The notes beneath the pieces were generated by a model, which ran no database searches, had not been told where the DNA came from, and saw nothing but the letters and a program-made list of their open reading frames with translations. A stretch of DNA of 64,000 nt from Rhizobium binae (lineage in GTDB: Bacteria > Pseudomonadota > Alphaproteobacteria > Rhizobiales > Rhizobiaceae), in the NCBI RefSeq assembly GCF_017357225.1, contig NZ_CP071604.1:2731001-2795000 (forward strand). The letters are read 5' to 3'. The translations under genes were made by a program, and so were the position numbers. Within the stretch, counting starts at the first letter, position 1, and each line of letters starts with the position of its first letter. This document shows, piece by piece, positions 48,240 to 57,472 of this stretch.

Positions 48240-49178
48240 TCAGAGGCCGGTGGTCTCCGTGCTCGTCGGCGCCGAGGTTTCAGTCGGATCGATAGCCGGC
48301 GGGGATTCGGTCGTTCCCGATACCTCTTCCGAGGTGCCCGTGTCGGCTTCGGGCGTTTCCGCACTCACGGCAGGATCTGTCGACTCGCTGCCCTCCACCG
48401 CATCGCTGGTCTCGGTTTCGGTTCCCTCTGCAGCGGGTTCCGCCGCGGGGGCCTGTGCCGCCATGGTCTCCCGCATCTGGTCAATCGTGCCGACCGCCGT
48501 GCCGACGCCAAGCGTATCCTTTGCCCAGCTCAGGGCCTCAGAGCTGACCGTGCCGGTCTTAGTGGCGGAAGCGAGCGCGGCCGCCAGCGCGGCGTCGCCA
48601 AGAGCGGGATCGTCGGCCGCCGGGGCAGCCCCGTTGGCCAGTTCGTACTGCGCATAGGCGATGGCGAATGCCGAGATCGCCGCCATGCGTGGATCCGCCG
48701 TATTCATCAGGGCGTGGAAGTTGCGTTTGAGCGAATTGAGGTCGGCGAGCTCGGCCGCAGGCCTCTTCGCGGGCTTTGCCGCAGGGGCAGAGGCAATGGT
48801 GGTCTTCTTGGCTGAGCCCTTGGTGCTAACGGTCTGCCTGGCCGACTTCGCCTTGCCGGCCTTGCCGGTCTGGACCGCTTTGCCGGCGCCCTTGACGCTA
48901 CGGCCGTTTTCGCTCTTGCTGCTGGAGTGGGTGCTGCTCCTTCCGCCGCCGCCGTTGCTGTTACCGCCACCATGGCTGCCGCCGCTGCCACCTCCGCCGC
49001 CGTGGCTGCCGCCGCCACCGCCGTTGCCGCCACCGCCTCCTCCTCCGCCGTTACCGCCGCCGCCTCCATTGCCGCCCTTCGCGAATGCAGGCGAGAGATC
49101 GGTAGATAGAATGGTAAGAGGTGAAAGCGCCACTGTCGTTGAGAGACAGAGAACGCCGAGAAGTCTGGAGAGCCGCAT
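48240..49178 (-). CDS. Secreted Gly-rich protein
   Basis: This 312-residue protein has a signal peptide (MRLSRLLGVLCLSTTVALSP to AFA), then a stretch of Gly/Asn/Ser/His repeats (about 35-85), a basic Lys/Ala region, a helical domain (LADLNSLKRNFHALMNTADP, about 145-215) and an acidic Glu/Thr/Ser tail. It is predicted periplasmic or surface-attached. The repeat DNA is low-complexity GGC/GGT. Function unknown. Confidence 0.82.
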   Translation of the reverse strand: MRLSRLLGVLCLSTTVALSPLTILSTDLSPAFAKGGNGGGGGNGGGGGGGGNGGGGGSHGGGGGSGGSHGGGNSNGGGGRSSTHSSSKSENGRSVKGAGKAVQTGKAGKAKSARQTVSTKGSAKKTTIASAPAAKPAKRPAAELADLNSLKRNFHALMNTADPRMAAISAFAIAYAQYELANGAAPAADDPALGDAALAAALASATKTGTVSSEALSWAKDTLGVGTAVGTIDQMRETMAAQAPAAEPAAEGTETETSDAVEGSESTDPAVSAETPEADTGTSEEVSGTTESPPAIDPTETSAPTSTETTGL

Positions 49179-49377
49179 GATGATCCTTCCGCACTCGATT
49201 GCCGTTGCAACAGGATTGAACCAGCAAGCTCATAAAGATCGAATTGAACAACTGCTTTCAATTTGAACTTCCTGCCGAATTTTTCGGCGAGAAATGCCTC
49301 CATCATTCCCAGAATGAAACTAAATCCCTTCCCTTGCGTTATCCCCTCGATACATTGGTTTACCCAAGGTGAACGAA
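49179..49377. other. Divergent intergenic region between two secreted-protein genes
   Basis: 199 bases between outward-facing genes. It should hold both promoters; no clear operator was recognised. Confidence 0.35.
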
Positions 49378-49875
49378 ATGAACAAATTCGCCATCATTGC
49401 CCTGTCGATAGCGACGGCCTTCTCCGGAATGCCGGCATCGGCGGGCCCCGTCTTTGTGCCGAGCCCGGCGCAACGGGCGGCCGCGCAGCCAGTCCCCGGA
49501 GGTGGCGAGGCCAGGATCATGACGGTCGGCTGCAATAACTTCACGAACTGCCCTGGTCAGTTCGGCAACGACGACTACTGGTACCGCAAACGCCACCACT
49601 ACCGCGACCGCAGCTACTATCGCAATCGCGACGACGATCATCACGATCACTATCGCTATGGCCGACGATATCACCATCATGACAATACCGGGGCCATCAT
49701 CGGCGGCTTGGCTGCCGGCGCCCTGATCGGCGGCATCATCGCCTCGCAACCCCGGGCCTATAGTTCGAGTGGCTATAGCTCGCATGCCGAATATTGCTAC
49801 GCCCGCTATCGGTCGTACCGCGCCTACGACAACACCTACCAGCCGAACTACGGCCCACGCCGCCAGTGCCGGTAG
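49378..49875 (+). CDS. BA14K-family secreted protein
   Basis: This 165-residue protein starts at ATG 49378. Signal peptide [22 protein letters not shown] is followed by a His/Tyr/Arg/Asp-rich region (about 65-105), a membrane-like glycine-zipper segment ([18 protein letters not shown]) and a BA14K signature at the C-terminus ([19 protein letters not shown], ending RRQCR). BA14K proteins of Brucella and rhizobia are immunogenic and lectin-like. It probably lies in the envelope. Confidence 0.92.
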   Translation: MNKFAIIALSIATAFSGMPASAGPVFVPSPAQRAAAQPVPGGGEARIMTVGCNNFTNCPGQFGNDDYWYRKRHHYRDRSYYRNRDDDHHDHYRYGRRYHHHDNTGAIIGGLAAGALIGGIIASQPRAYSSSGYSSHAEYCYARYRSYRAYDNTYQPNYGPRRQCR

Positions 49876-49898
49876 TCCAGTCAGCCGGCCGGGCAGCA

Positions 49899-49926
49899 AG
49901 CCTCGCATAACCATGCGGGGCTTTTT
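49899..49926 (+). terminator. Rho-independent terminator of BA14K gene
   Basis: AGCCTCGCAT-aacc-ATGCGGGGCT stem followed by TTTTT, 24 bases after the stop codon. Confidence 0.88.
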
Positions 49927-50274
49927 GCGTGCCGGAAAGCCTCTCTGCCCTTCCCATTGCCGGTCGGCCGTGCTTCCCCGATCGAGCCTCTCGACCGGCC
50001 GCACTGCGCAGGTGAGCAATGACCCCAGGAGATCCAGCAAACCCGCCGGCGCGCAATGGCCATGCGGCAGCCGCACTCAGGCTACTGCTCGCATTCGCTG
50101 CGAGGCAGGGCCTCGCCCGTCTGGTGATATCTGCAACGAAGCTGGCCGCCTTTGCTCCGTCCGCCCCGTCACTCCCGGTTCACCCGGAACGAGTCGTACC
50201 CGGAGTGACGGCAGCACTCCCTCGGGGTCAGGGCTGAGCACTCGGTTGCCTTGCGCTATCGCCCATGGACTGCA
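49927..50274. other. Intergenic stretch with no gene recognised
   Basis: 348 bases downstream of the BA14K terminator and downstream of the HxlR gene. Possible short frames show no recognisable features or good ribosome sites. Confidence 0.45.
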
Positions 50275-50799
50275 TCAAGATGCCTGCGCCGCAGCCGCCC
50301 GGCCCCGCACCTCTAGAAACGCCGCCGTCAGCCGCGTCAGCACCGGCGAGGTCACCGTCCCATTCGCGCCGCCGATCGGGTCGACGATGTGGATCTGCCT
50401 GAGATCCTCCATGAACTCATCCCACAGCGGCTGCCCGCCCTCCTCCAAAAGCTCGGCGCGGATGCTCAGATCCTCGCTCACCGGCAGGTGACGTCGCCCC
50501 CAGGCGCCGATCATGGCGAAGAGCGGCACGAGCTGGATCGCCGGCTCCGTCAGGCTGTAGATCGCTTTCTGGCTGTGGCTCGGATCCTCCCGCCGGCTGA
50601 TGAAGCCGAGGGAGTGCAGCCGCTTCAGGCGTGCGGCAAGGATGTTGGAGGCGATCCCCTCTTCGGAATGAGTGAGCAAATCGCGAAAGTGGCGGCGGTT
50701 GCCGAACATGATGTCCCGTATGATGATGAGGCTCCAACGGTCGCCGAGCACTTCCATCGTCAGATTGATCGGGCAGCCAGACCGCAATTCGATATCCAC
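50275..50799 (-). CDS. HxlR-family transcription regulator
   Basis: This 174-residue winged-helix regulator starts at GTG 50799, chosen for GGAGA upstream. HxlR marks: CPINLTMEVLGDRWSLIIIRDIMFGNRRHFRDLL and GIASNILAARLKRLHSLGFI. Many HxlR proteins sense reactive electrophiles or oxidants. It is divergent from the reductase-like gene, with a perfect inverted repeat between, so it probably controls that gene and itself. Confidence 0.9.
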   Translation of the reverse strand: MDIELRSGCPINLTMEVLGDRWSLIIIRDIMFGNRRHFRDLLTHSEEGIASNILAARLKRLHSLGFISRREDPSHSQKAIYSLTEPAIQLVPLFAMIGAWGRRHLPVSEDLSIRAELLEEGGQPLWDEFMEDLRQIHIVDPIGGANGTVTSPVLTRLTAAFLEVRGRAAAAQAS

Positions 50800-50815
50800 G
50801 ATACATCTCCGGAAA

Positions 50816-50862
50816 AAACTAGTTGCATTATAGGACCACTTATGCAAGCTTACAACTAGTTT
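50816..50862. promoter_or_regulatory. Candidate HxlR operator, 10-bp perfect inverted repeat
   Basis: AAACTAGTTG (50816-50825) and CAACTAGTTT (50853-50862) are perfect inverse copies 27 bp apart, in the space between the divergent HxlR and reductase genes. Each arm is itself nearly palindromic (AACTAGTT). Confidence 0.7.
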
Positions 50863-50888
50863 CATATTGCAATCAGATGGAGGAAATC

Positions 50889-51530
50889 ATGTCCAAAGTG
50901 CGTGTCGCAGGTTTTTCCGTTTCCGTGGATGGTTTTGGCGCCGGTCCGGAGCAGAGCCTCAATGATCCCTTGGGAAAGCGGGGGCCGGAAATGTTCCAAT
51001 GGTTTTTCCATACCCGCACCTTCCGCGCCATGATGGGCAAGGATGATGGTTCCGAAGGCATCGACCAGGATTATGCCGCCCGCACCATGGCCGGTTTCGG
51101 CGCCTTCATCCTCGGCCGCAACATGTTCGGCCCAATCCGCGGCGAGTGGCCGGACGATGCCTGGAAAGGCTGGTGGGGTCCGAACCCGCCCTACCACGCG
51201 CCGACCTATATCCTCACCCATTACCCGCGCGAGCCGATCGTCATGGAAGGCGGCACGACCTTTCACTTTATCACCTCAGGCATCGAGGAAGCGCTCGACA
51301 AGGCGAAGGCTGCCGCGGGCGACAAGGACGTGAAGATCGGCGGCGGCGTCGCGACCGTGCGCCAGTATCTGGAGGCGGGCCTCGTCGACGAGCTGCATTT
51401 CGCCGTCGCCCCCGTCGTGCTCGGCAAGGGCGAAGCGATGTTTTCAGGCATCGACCTCCCCGCGCTCGGCTTCCGCGTCACCGAGCATGTCGCCAGCGAA
51501 CACGCCACCCATATCGTGCTGGCGAAATAG
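50889..51530 (+). CDS. Dihydrofolate reductase / RibD C-terminal-like protein
   Basis: This 213-residue protein starts at ATG 50889. VAGFSVSVDGFGAG at the start, GRNMFGPIRGEWPDD, and GGGVATVRQYLEAGLVDELHFAVAPVVLGKG near the end match the RibD-C/DHFR-like superfamily of NADPH-dependent reductases. Most members have unknown substrates. Control by the divergent HxlR regulator is likely. Confidence 0.9.
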   Translation: MSKVRVAGFSVSVDGFGAGPEQSLNDPLGKRGPEMFQWFFHTRTFRAMMGKDDGSEGIDQDYAARTMAGFGAFILGRNMFGPIRGEWPDDAWKGWWGPNPPYHAPTYILTHYPREPIVMEGGTTFHFITSGIEEALDKAKAAAGDKDVKIGGGVATVRQYLEAGLVDELHFAVAPVVLGKGEAMFSGIDLPALGFRVTEHVASEHATHIVLAK

Positions 51531-51592
51531 CCGCTTCAAGCTGGCGTCAGGCAAGGCGGCCATCGCGGCCGCCTTCTTCCTTGTGATGACCC

Positions 51593-53044
51593 TCACATCT
51601 GGCCAGGCGTCACCCGATACACGCAGGCCGTTCCCTCGACACCCCGAAGCGGAGCCTCGAAGGCGGCCAGCCGGTGGCCGGAAAGCAGCCCGCCAACATC
51701 GGGCGCCGAAAACAACGCTTCGGAAATGCAGATCTCTCCGGCATCGGCCAGCGACTGCACCCGGGCGGCGACATTGACGGTCTGCCCGAAGTAATCAAGG
51801 TTGTCGTTCAAGGTGACGGCGATCGACGGGCCGCAATGGGCGCCGATTTTCAGGATGATGCTGGGATCGCCATGTTCGCTGTTGAAGCGCTCGATCTCCC
51901 CAAGCATATGCAGCGCTGCCGAAACCGCGTCGGTCGGGCGGGAGAAAGCGGCCATCACGGCATCGCCGATCGTCTTGACGATTGCACCCGCATGCGCCTG
52001 CACCGTGTCTTCGAGCAAGGCGAAATGCTCGCGCACCAGCGCATAAGCGTTTAGATCGCCGAGCCGTTCGTACATCGCGGTCGAGCCCTTGAGATCGGTG
52101 AACAGAAGCGTCACCTGGCGGATGCCGAGCCCTTCCCTCTCGTCGACGCGTTCGGAGCGGAACAGGCGCCGGAAGGTCTGGCGCGCGAGCAGCATGCCGC
52201 CCGACATATAGGGATCGAAGTCGAGGACCGGCTTGGCGGTCTGCGCCAGGATCTCGGGCGGCCAATTGATCAGCAGCAGCGAGCCGCGCAGGGCGGCCGA
52301 ATTCTCAATTTCGACGATGACAGGGCCGGGCTGGACGGCGGGCAGCGAAGCGGAAAACCGCTGCCCGTCATATCGGACGCGCAGGAGCGTCGGCGCCACG
52401 GCGGGCGCGCCTGCCACCGGCACCGCAAAGCTCGCCTGGGACTGCACATTGATGCCAGCGAGCGCCCCGGGGCCGAGCTCGGTCCTCATTGTCGTGACCG
52501 ACCCCGGCGCCAGGAAGGTCAGGCCGCGCACCATCCCCTTGAGGACGTCGAGAAAGCGGGCCTGCTGGCCGGGCAGCCGCGCATCGCTCAGAAACCGCGC
52601 CTTCCAGTGAAAATCCTCGACCGAAAGCGAAGCGGGATCGTGAAACGGCAGCCGGCGCAGCTGCGGCGACACCGTGAAAGTCACCTCGATGAAGTCATCG
52701 AGGTCCGTTTCGCCGGAGACGTCGCACAGGCCGCAAACATAGTGGGTCTTCAGCGTCCGCAGCGCGCCGAAACTGTCGAGCACCATGCCGGATTGGGGAC
52801 ATACGACGTCCCAGCTCATCTCGAACAGGCCGCTACGCGTCGCATGGAGAAAGAGATCGATGCTTTCGGCCTCGGAGATTGCATGGTCGCGCGCGAAGGC
52901 CAGCGGGTTGATGCGGTAGAGCGAGAAATCGTCGCCGCTGCGGATCAGGCTTTCGAATTTGGAGATGACGCGCGGGCTCCAGGACCGGGCAAGCTCCATC
53001 TCGGTCATCTTGTTGTCGAGGAGTCGTTCCTGAACATCGCTCAT
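51593..53044 (-). CDS. Class III adenylate cyclase with N-terminal DUF5939-like region
   Basis: This 483-residue protein starts at ATG 53044. The C-terminal cyclase domain (about 300-480) has the metal-binding start TLLFTDLKGSTAMYERLGD, then KTIGDAVMAAFSRP and the region TVNVAARVQSLA with the transition-state Asn/Arg pair. The first about 290 residues have paired Cys-x-x-Cys features (VVCPQSGM, VCGLCDVS) and no membrane segment. It makes cAMP in response to an unknown cytosolic signal. Rhizobia typically have many such enzymes. Confidence 0.9.
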   Translation of the reverse strand: MSDVQERLLDNKMTEMELARSWSPRVISKFESLIRSGDDFSLYRINPLAFARDHAISEAESIDLFLHATRSGLFEMSWDVVCPQSGMVLDSFGALRTLKTHYVCGLCDVSGETDLDDFIEVTFTVSPQLRRLPFHDPASLSVEDFHWKARFLSDARLPGQQARFLDVLKGMVRGLTFLAPGSVTTMRTELGPGALAGINVQSQASFAVPVAGAPAVAPTLLRVRYDGQRFSASLPAVQPGPVIVEIENSAALRGSLLLINWPPEILAQTAKPVLDFDPYMSGGMLLARQTFRRLFRSERVDEREGLGIRQVTLLFTDLKGSTAMYERLGDLNAYALVREHFALLEDTVQAHAGAIVKTIGDAVMAAFSRPTDAVSAALHMLGEIERFNSEHGDPSIILKIGAHCGPSIAVTLNDNLDYFGQTVNVAARVQSLADAGEICISEALFSAPDVGGLLSGHRLAAFEAPLRGVEGTACVYRVTPGQM

Positions 53045-53264
53045 CTCACACCTGCGCCTCGATTGGCCAGGCCATGGGATCCACGGCGGCTCCAACAATT
53101 ATAGCAGAAAACGGGCCGTGCGTCCGCCTTCGGCAGCCTGCACCCTGCAACGACAAGCCCGTCCGGCTGCGGCCGAACCGTGCCCAAATAGCGATAGCTT
53201 TGCTTCGGAATAAGCGTAGACTCGCTGCGACGGCCCATCGGCGAGACCGCTTGAGAGACCATAT

Positions 53265-53498
53265 ATGCTCTTGCCGCTTCATGGGGGAACGGCTGTGCCC
53301 TTATGCCAAATCCCGCTCGACGATTGCGAGATTACAACCGTCACCGACGCCGTCCGGCAATGGTGTGAAGAGAGGAAGGTCGACATCGACAGCATCGAAG
53401 GCCGCCGTGCTATGACGCTTGCCGTCGATCTCATCCAGACCAACCCCCGCCACGACCAGCTTCTTGCTGAACTGTCGAAACAGATGGCCCGGCAGTAG
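53265..53498 (+). CDS. Small hypothetical protein
   Basis: This 77-residue frame from ATG 53265 reads CQIPLDDCEITTVTDAVRQWCEERKVDIDSIEGRRAM, a pattern I recall from small rhizobial proteins. No catalytic motif. Function unknown. Confidence 0.6.
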   Translation: MLLPLHGGTAVPLCQIPLDDCEITTVTDAVRQWCEERKVDIDSIEGRRAMTLAVDLIQTNPRHDQLLAELSKQMARQ

Positions 53499-53730
53499 CG
53501 GCGGCCACCGACGCAAGACACTGCGCTGCGGGAAACGACAGGTGATCCTGCGCGTTGCCTTGTATCGCAAGACCTTCGGGCCGGCCTTGTTCGGCATATT
53601 CGGCCCGGTCGATTTCGAGCTCGGCATCTTCGCCGGCAACTGGAGCATCCATCCGCTGCCCTCCCTGGTCATCGGATATCGCACCCCAACGACGGCAAGG
53701 TCAGCGTCGAAAGCGCCTGCCGTCTCTGCC

Positions 53731-54357
53731 TCACCCATGCCTTTGCAGATAGGCGCAGAACATGTCGGCCATCGCGTCGGCATAGGCCTCGATCTCCGCC
53801 GAGCTGCGTGGAACCTCCGAAAACTGCTTTCCCACCGTGCCGAGTGTCGTGCCGATCAGATCACCGGCCAGCGCTCGGGTCGCCTCCGGCGCCGATGGCA
53901 GCGCCTCGCGCATGAAAAGCTCGATGATGCGGTCGCCCGACGCCCTCGCCGTCTGCGCCTCGGGCGCATCGCGATAGAGCGGTGCAGCGTCATGCAGCGC
54001 CACCCGCATTGCCGCCTCCTCGCATTCGGAGCGCAGGAAGGCATGGACGAGGCTGCGCAGCCGCTCGAGCGGCGGCCTCTGCCCATTCTCCAGGATCGTC
54101 GCGAGAAGGCCGGTCGTCTCGCGCCACTCGTCGCTCTGCAGCCGGAATAGGATCGCCGCCTTGTTCGGGAAATACTGGTAGAGCGAACCGATGCTGACGC
54201 CCGCCCTCTCGGCCACCCGCGCCGTGGTGAAACGCTGGGCGCCCTCCTTCGCCAAAACCTGAGCAGCGGCATCGAGGATCGCCGCCACGAGCTCGCTGGA
54301 GCGGGCCTGTTTCGGCTGTTTTCGTGAAGAAATCCGGGCACTTGGCCGGCCTGTCAT
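53731..54357 (-). CDS. TetR-family transcription regulator
   Basis: This 208-residue repressor starts at ATG 54357. N-terminal HTH: LVAAILDAAAQVLAKEGAQRFTTARVAERAGVSIGSLYQYFPNKAAI. The C-terminal helical ligand domain shows no recognised ligand motif. It is divergent from the O-methyltransferase gene and probably represses it. Confidence 0.93.
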   Translation of the reverse strand: MTGRPSARISSRKQPKQARSSELVAAILDAAAQVLAKEGAQRFTTARVAERAGVSIGSLYQYFPNKAAILFRLQSDEWRETTGLLATILENGQRPPLERLRSLVHAFLRSECEEAAMRVALHDAAPLYRDAPEAQTARASGDRIIELFMREALPSAPEATRALAGDLIGTTLGTVGKQFSEVPRSSAEIEAYADAMADMFCAYLQRHG

Positions 54358-54389
54358 GGCGGCACCCCGCAACGCGATTAGCAGATGCG

Positions 54390-54402
54390 ACGAATTATTC
54401 GT
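54390..54402. promoter_or_regulatory. Candidate TetR operator
   Basis: A perfect 13-bp palindrome, ACGAAT-T-ATTCGT, lies 32 bases upstream of the TetR start and 50 bases upstream of the O-methyltransferase start. Confidence 0.65.
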
Positions 54403-54452
54403 ATTTTTTCACGCGAGGCAACACCCTCCCAAATCCAAACGGAGTTTCACCC

Positions 54453-55106
54453 ATGACCACACTGACGACCGCGCCGCTGGCGCCCCTGCTCGACAGCCTG
54501 TTCGCGGAAGCCGCCGCGGCGACGAGCCCTGTAATGTCGGGGCTCACAGGCGAGGAACGCGTGCGCCTCATCGAGAGCAAGACCGAATATCTCGATCTCT
54601 ACGGCCGCCTGAAGGATCTCTGGCTTCCCGTCTCGCGTGAAGCCGGCGCCCTGCTCTATATGCTGGCCCGCGGCAGCCGCGCCCGCACCATCGTCGAGTT
54701 CGGCACCTCCTTCGGCATCTCGACCCTCCATCTCGCCGCAGCCCTGCGTGACAATGGCGGCGGTCGGCTGATCACCAGTGAGTTCGAGCCCTCGAAGCTC
54801 ACGCGGGCGCGCGAAAACCTGACGGCCGGCGGCTTGATCGACCTCGTCGACATAAGAGAGGGCGACGCCCTGCAAACGCTGGGCGTCGACCTGCCCGAAA
54901 CGATCGACCTGCTCTTCCTCGACGGCGCCAAGGCGCTCTATCGCGATATCCTGGAACTGGTGGAAGACCGTCTGAGACCGGGCGCCCTCATCATCGCCGA
55001 CAACGCCGATGTCAGCCCGGACTATCTCGCCCGCGTCCGCACCCCCGCTGCCGGCTACCTCTCGACGCCGTTCGCCGACGATATCGAGCTGTCGATGCGG
55101 GTTTAA
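54453..55106 (+). CDS. O-methyltransferase, family 3 type
   Basis: This 217-residue SAM-dependent enzyme starts at ATG 54453 with GGAG upstream. SAM-binding motif TIVEFGTSFGISTLHLAAAL, acidic ITSEFEPSKLTRAREN, and metal-site region LLFLDGAKALYRDI, then DNADVSP match the catechol/caffeoyl-CoA O-methyltransferase family. The substrate is unknown. The divergent TetR gene suggests an inducible detoxification role. Confidence 0.9.
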   Translation: MTTLTTAPLAPLLDSLFAEAAAATSPVMSGLTGEERVRLIESKTEYLDLYGRLKDLWLPVSREAGALLYMLARGSRARTIVEFGTSFGISTLHLAAALRDNGGGRLITSEFEPSKLTRARENLTAGGLIDLVDIREGDALQTLGVDLPETIDLLFLDGAKALYRDILELVEDRLRPGALIIADNADVSPDYLARVRTPAAGYLSTPFADDIELSMRV

Positions 55107-55416
55107 GATCGGTAGCGACGGCATGAAGAGTGATTGCCTTCGCTCGCGCCCAGAGCACTAGCTCCTCCGTCGCTCGCCCATCCGCCTGCCGGCACCTTCT
55201 CTCCGCTGGAGAGGCAAGCCGCTTTGCCGCCATTCTTTCCCGAGGCATCGAAGAGGCGAGACGTTGCTACGGTTCCGCTTCTCCCCCTCGGGGAGACGAT
55301 GCCGGCAGGCAGATGAGGGGGCCACACGGCATATACCCATTGCCTTGGGCAAATCGAACACCCACCGCCCCCACACACCACCCATCTTGCACATCCCCAC
55401 TGCCTCACCTAAGGCA
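55107..55416. other. Intergenic region occupied by a RIME-like repeat
   Basis: 310 bases between the O-methyltransferase gene and the next + strand gene. About half is the RIME-like element described separately. The remainder is low-complexity C-rich sequence (about 55320-55410) without a gene. Confidence 0.6.
55174..55323. repeat. RIME-like intergenic mosaic element
   Basis: Terminal inverted repeats cgcccatccgcctgccggca (about 55174) and tgccggcaggcagatgaggg (about 55303-55322), with inner inverted segments ggcaccttctct and cttctccccc, resemble the palindromic RIME elements of Rhizobium genomes. Such units fold into large RNA hairpins and are found between genes. Confidence 0.75.
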
Positions 55417-56253
55417 ATGCAACCTCCCTTCCGCAAGGCCACCCGGTGCTCCGATCCTCCACGCCCTCGCGTCCTCATCCTGACGCTGCTCACCCAACTC
55501 GGCGGTATAGTCTATCTCATCGCCCTCGCCGCGGCGCACGCCTTCGGGCTCAGGCGATTTTCCGCCAAGCTCACGCTCTTAGTTTTGTGCTACGCCGCGG
55601 CGATCGTCGCCACACAGTTTGCCGCACCGGACTTCGGCCGCGTCCCACTCTCATGCATGGCAGGCGCCGAAGACAGGCTCATGGTCCGCTCGCCGATCTA
55701 CTGCGCGCTGAATCGCAACTACGTCACGCCGGAAGTCCGCGATCTCGCTGAGGCGCTAGCTGCCCACATGGACGCGCAATTCCCCGGCACCACGACCGTC
55801 GCGCTTGACGCAAATTTTCCCTTCGTCAACGGCTTTCCGCTGCTGCCGCACCTCCCACATGCCGACGGCAAGAAGCTCGACTTCGCCTATTACTACAAGG
55901 ATGCAAACGACACCTTCCTGAACGGCGCCACCCGCTCACCGATCGGTTATTTAGCTTTCGAGGAGCCTGGCCCGGGCGACGAACTACCCTGCGCGGGTCG
56001 CCATGACTGGCTCACCACCCGCTGGAATTTCGATGCGCTCCAGCCGTTGTTCCCGGCCTACCGGATCGAGGAGCAGCGCACCGCAGCGGCAGTCGCCTGG
56101 CTGACGACGGAAGGGGTGGCGCGCTTTGGCCTGCAGAAGATCTTCATCGAACCGCATCTGAAGAACGCGCTCGGCATCACCGACGCCCATGTCCGCTTCC
56201 AGGGCTGCCGCGCCGCCCGCCACGACGACCACATCCATATCCAGATCGAGTGA
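55417..56253 (+). CDS. Membrane-anchored hypothetical protein
   Basis: This 278-residue protein from ATG 55417 has two N-terminal membrane segments (about 19-43 LILTLLTQLGGIVYLIALAAAHAF and 51-68) followed by a periplasmic domain containing PLSCMAGAEDRLMVRSPIYCALNRNYVTPEVR and the C-terminal HVRFQGCRAARHDDHIHIQI. The last His-rich motif resembles metal sites of D-Ala-D-Ala-type peptidases, but the match is weak. The start is uncertain; the frame is open upstream through the repeat element. Confidence 0.75.
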   Translation: MQPPFRKATRCSDPPRPRVLILTLLTQLGGIVYLIALAAAHAFGLRRFSAKLTLLVLCYAAAIVATQFAAPDFGRVPLSCMAGAEDRLMVRSPIYCALNRNYVTPEVRDLAEALAAHMDAQFPGTTTVALDANFPFVNGFPLLPHLPHADGKKLDFAYYYKDANDTFLNGATRSPIGYLAFEEPGPGDELPCAGRHDWLTTRWNFDALQPLFPAYRIEEQRTAAAVAWLTTEGVARFGLQKIFIEPHLKNALGITDAHVRFQGCRAARHDDHIHIQIE

Positions 56254-56367
56254 TCCGCCTGCAATTTCGATCGAGCACGCGCCGCAACCATCCGTGGCGG
56301 CGCCTCTTTCCAGCTGCCGCCCGATTGACTATTTTCGCTGTCCATTCTCTAGACGAGAGGTTTGCTT

Positions 56368-57366
56368 GTGAGTGTCGGCCTGATTGCCCTGTTTGATGAT
56401 GTTGCCGCGCTGGCAAAGGCGGCCGCTGCTTCCCTGGACGATGTCGCCGCTCAGGCGGGTAGAGCCGGCGCCAAAGCCGCCGGCGTCGTGATCGACGACG
56501 CTGCCGTCACGCCGCGTTATGTGACCGGCCTGTCGGCGGCGCGCGAACTGCCGATCATTGCTAAGATCGCCGTCGGCTCCCTCAAGAACAAGCTACTGTT
56601 CCTCCTGCCGGCAGCACTCGCCCTCAGCCTTCTCCTGCCGCAGGCTGTGACGCCGCTGCTCATGCTCGGCGGGCTCTACCTCTGTTACGAAGGCGCCGAA
56701 AAGGTCTACGAACTCGTCGTGCCGCATGCCGCCCATGTCCACGAGACGGAGCTCGAGACGATCAGCGTCGATGCCAAAACATTCGAGGACGAAAAGGTCG
56801 CGAGCGCCGTCAGGACCGATTTCATTTTGTCGGCCGAGATCATGGCGATCACGCTCGGCTCCCTGTCCGAGTCGGGGCTGGCGATGCAGGCGCTGGTTCT
56901 CGCCATGGTCGGGACCATGATCACGGCCGCCGTTTACGGCGTCGTCGCTATGATCGTGAAGGCTGATGATTTCGGCCTCTGGCTTGCCCAGCGCTCCTCC
57001 CCGTCTCAAGCCGGCGCATTCCTGCGCATGTTCGGGCGCGGCCTCGTGCAGGGCATGCCCTATCTTCTCAAGGTGCTCGGCCTGATCGGGACGGCGGCGA
57101 TGATCTGGGTCGGCGGGGGCATCATCGTGCACGGCGCCGAAACCTTCGGCTTCGGCTGGCTGAGCCATCTCCTCCACGATGCCGGTGAAGGCGCTGCACA
57201 GGCAGTGCCCGCCCTCGGCGGCGTGCTTTCCTGGCTGGTTCAGGCTGCCGCCTCAGGCCTCGTCGGCATTCTGATCGGGCTCGCAGCCATCCCGGCCGTC
57301 GGTTATGTTGTTGCGCCGACATGGCAATGGTGCGCGGCCCGCTTGCGGGGGATAAGGACCGCCTGA
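56368..57366 (+). CDS. DUF808 (YedI-type) membrane protein
   Basis: This 332-residue protein starts at GTG 56368 (GAGAGG upstream; TTG 56362 is alternative). SVGLIALFDDVAALAKAAAASLDDVAAQAG is the family's N-terminal signature, with five or more membrane segments (LLFLLPAALALSLLLP, ALVLAMVGTMITAAVYGVVAMI, and others). E. coli YedI is the model member; the function is unknown. Confidence 0.93.
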   Translation: MSVGLIALFDDVAALAKAAAASLDDVAAQAGRAGAKAAGVVIDDAAVTPRYVTGLSAARELPIIAKIAVGSLKNKLLFLLPAALALSLLLPQAVTPLLMLGGLYLCYEGAEKVYELVVPHAAHVHETELETISVDAKTFEDEKVASAVRTDFILSAEIMAITLGSLSESGLAMQALVLAMVGTMITAAVYGVVAMIVKADDFGLWLAQRSSPSQAGAFLRMFGRGLVQGMPYLLKVLGLIGTAAMIWVGGGIIVHGAETFGFGWLSHLLHDAGEGAAQAVPALGGVLSWLVQAAASGLVGILIGLAAIPAVGYVVAPTWQWCAARLRGIRTA

Positions 57367-57472
57367 GCGAGAGGCATCAGGGCAGCGCCAAGGCTGGCGC
57401 CGGCCGAGGCTGAAATCGAAGGCCACTGACCCCAGGAGCAATAGTCTCCCGAACGGCACAGCTCGATCAGCC

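Noticed and set aside
48900..49100. Tandem repeat region as a mobile or regulatory repeat
   Set aside because: The GGC/GGT-rich stretch is coding and yields the Gly-rich segment of the secreted protein.
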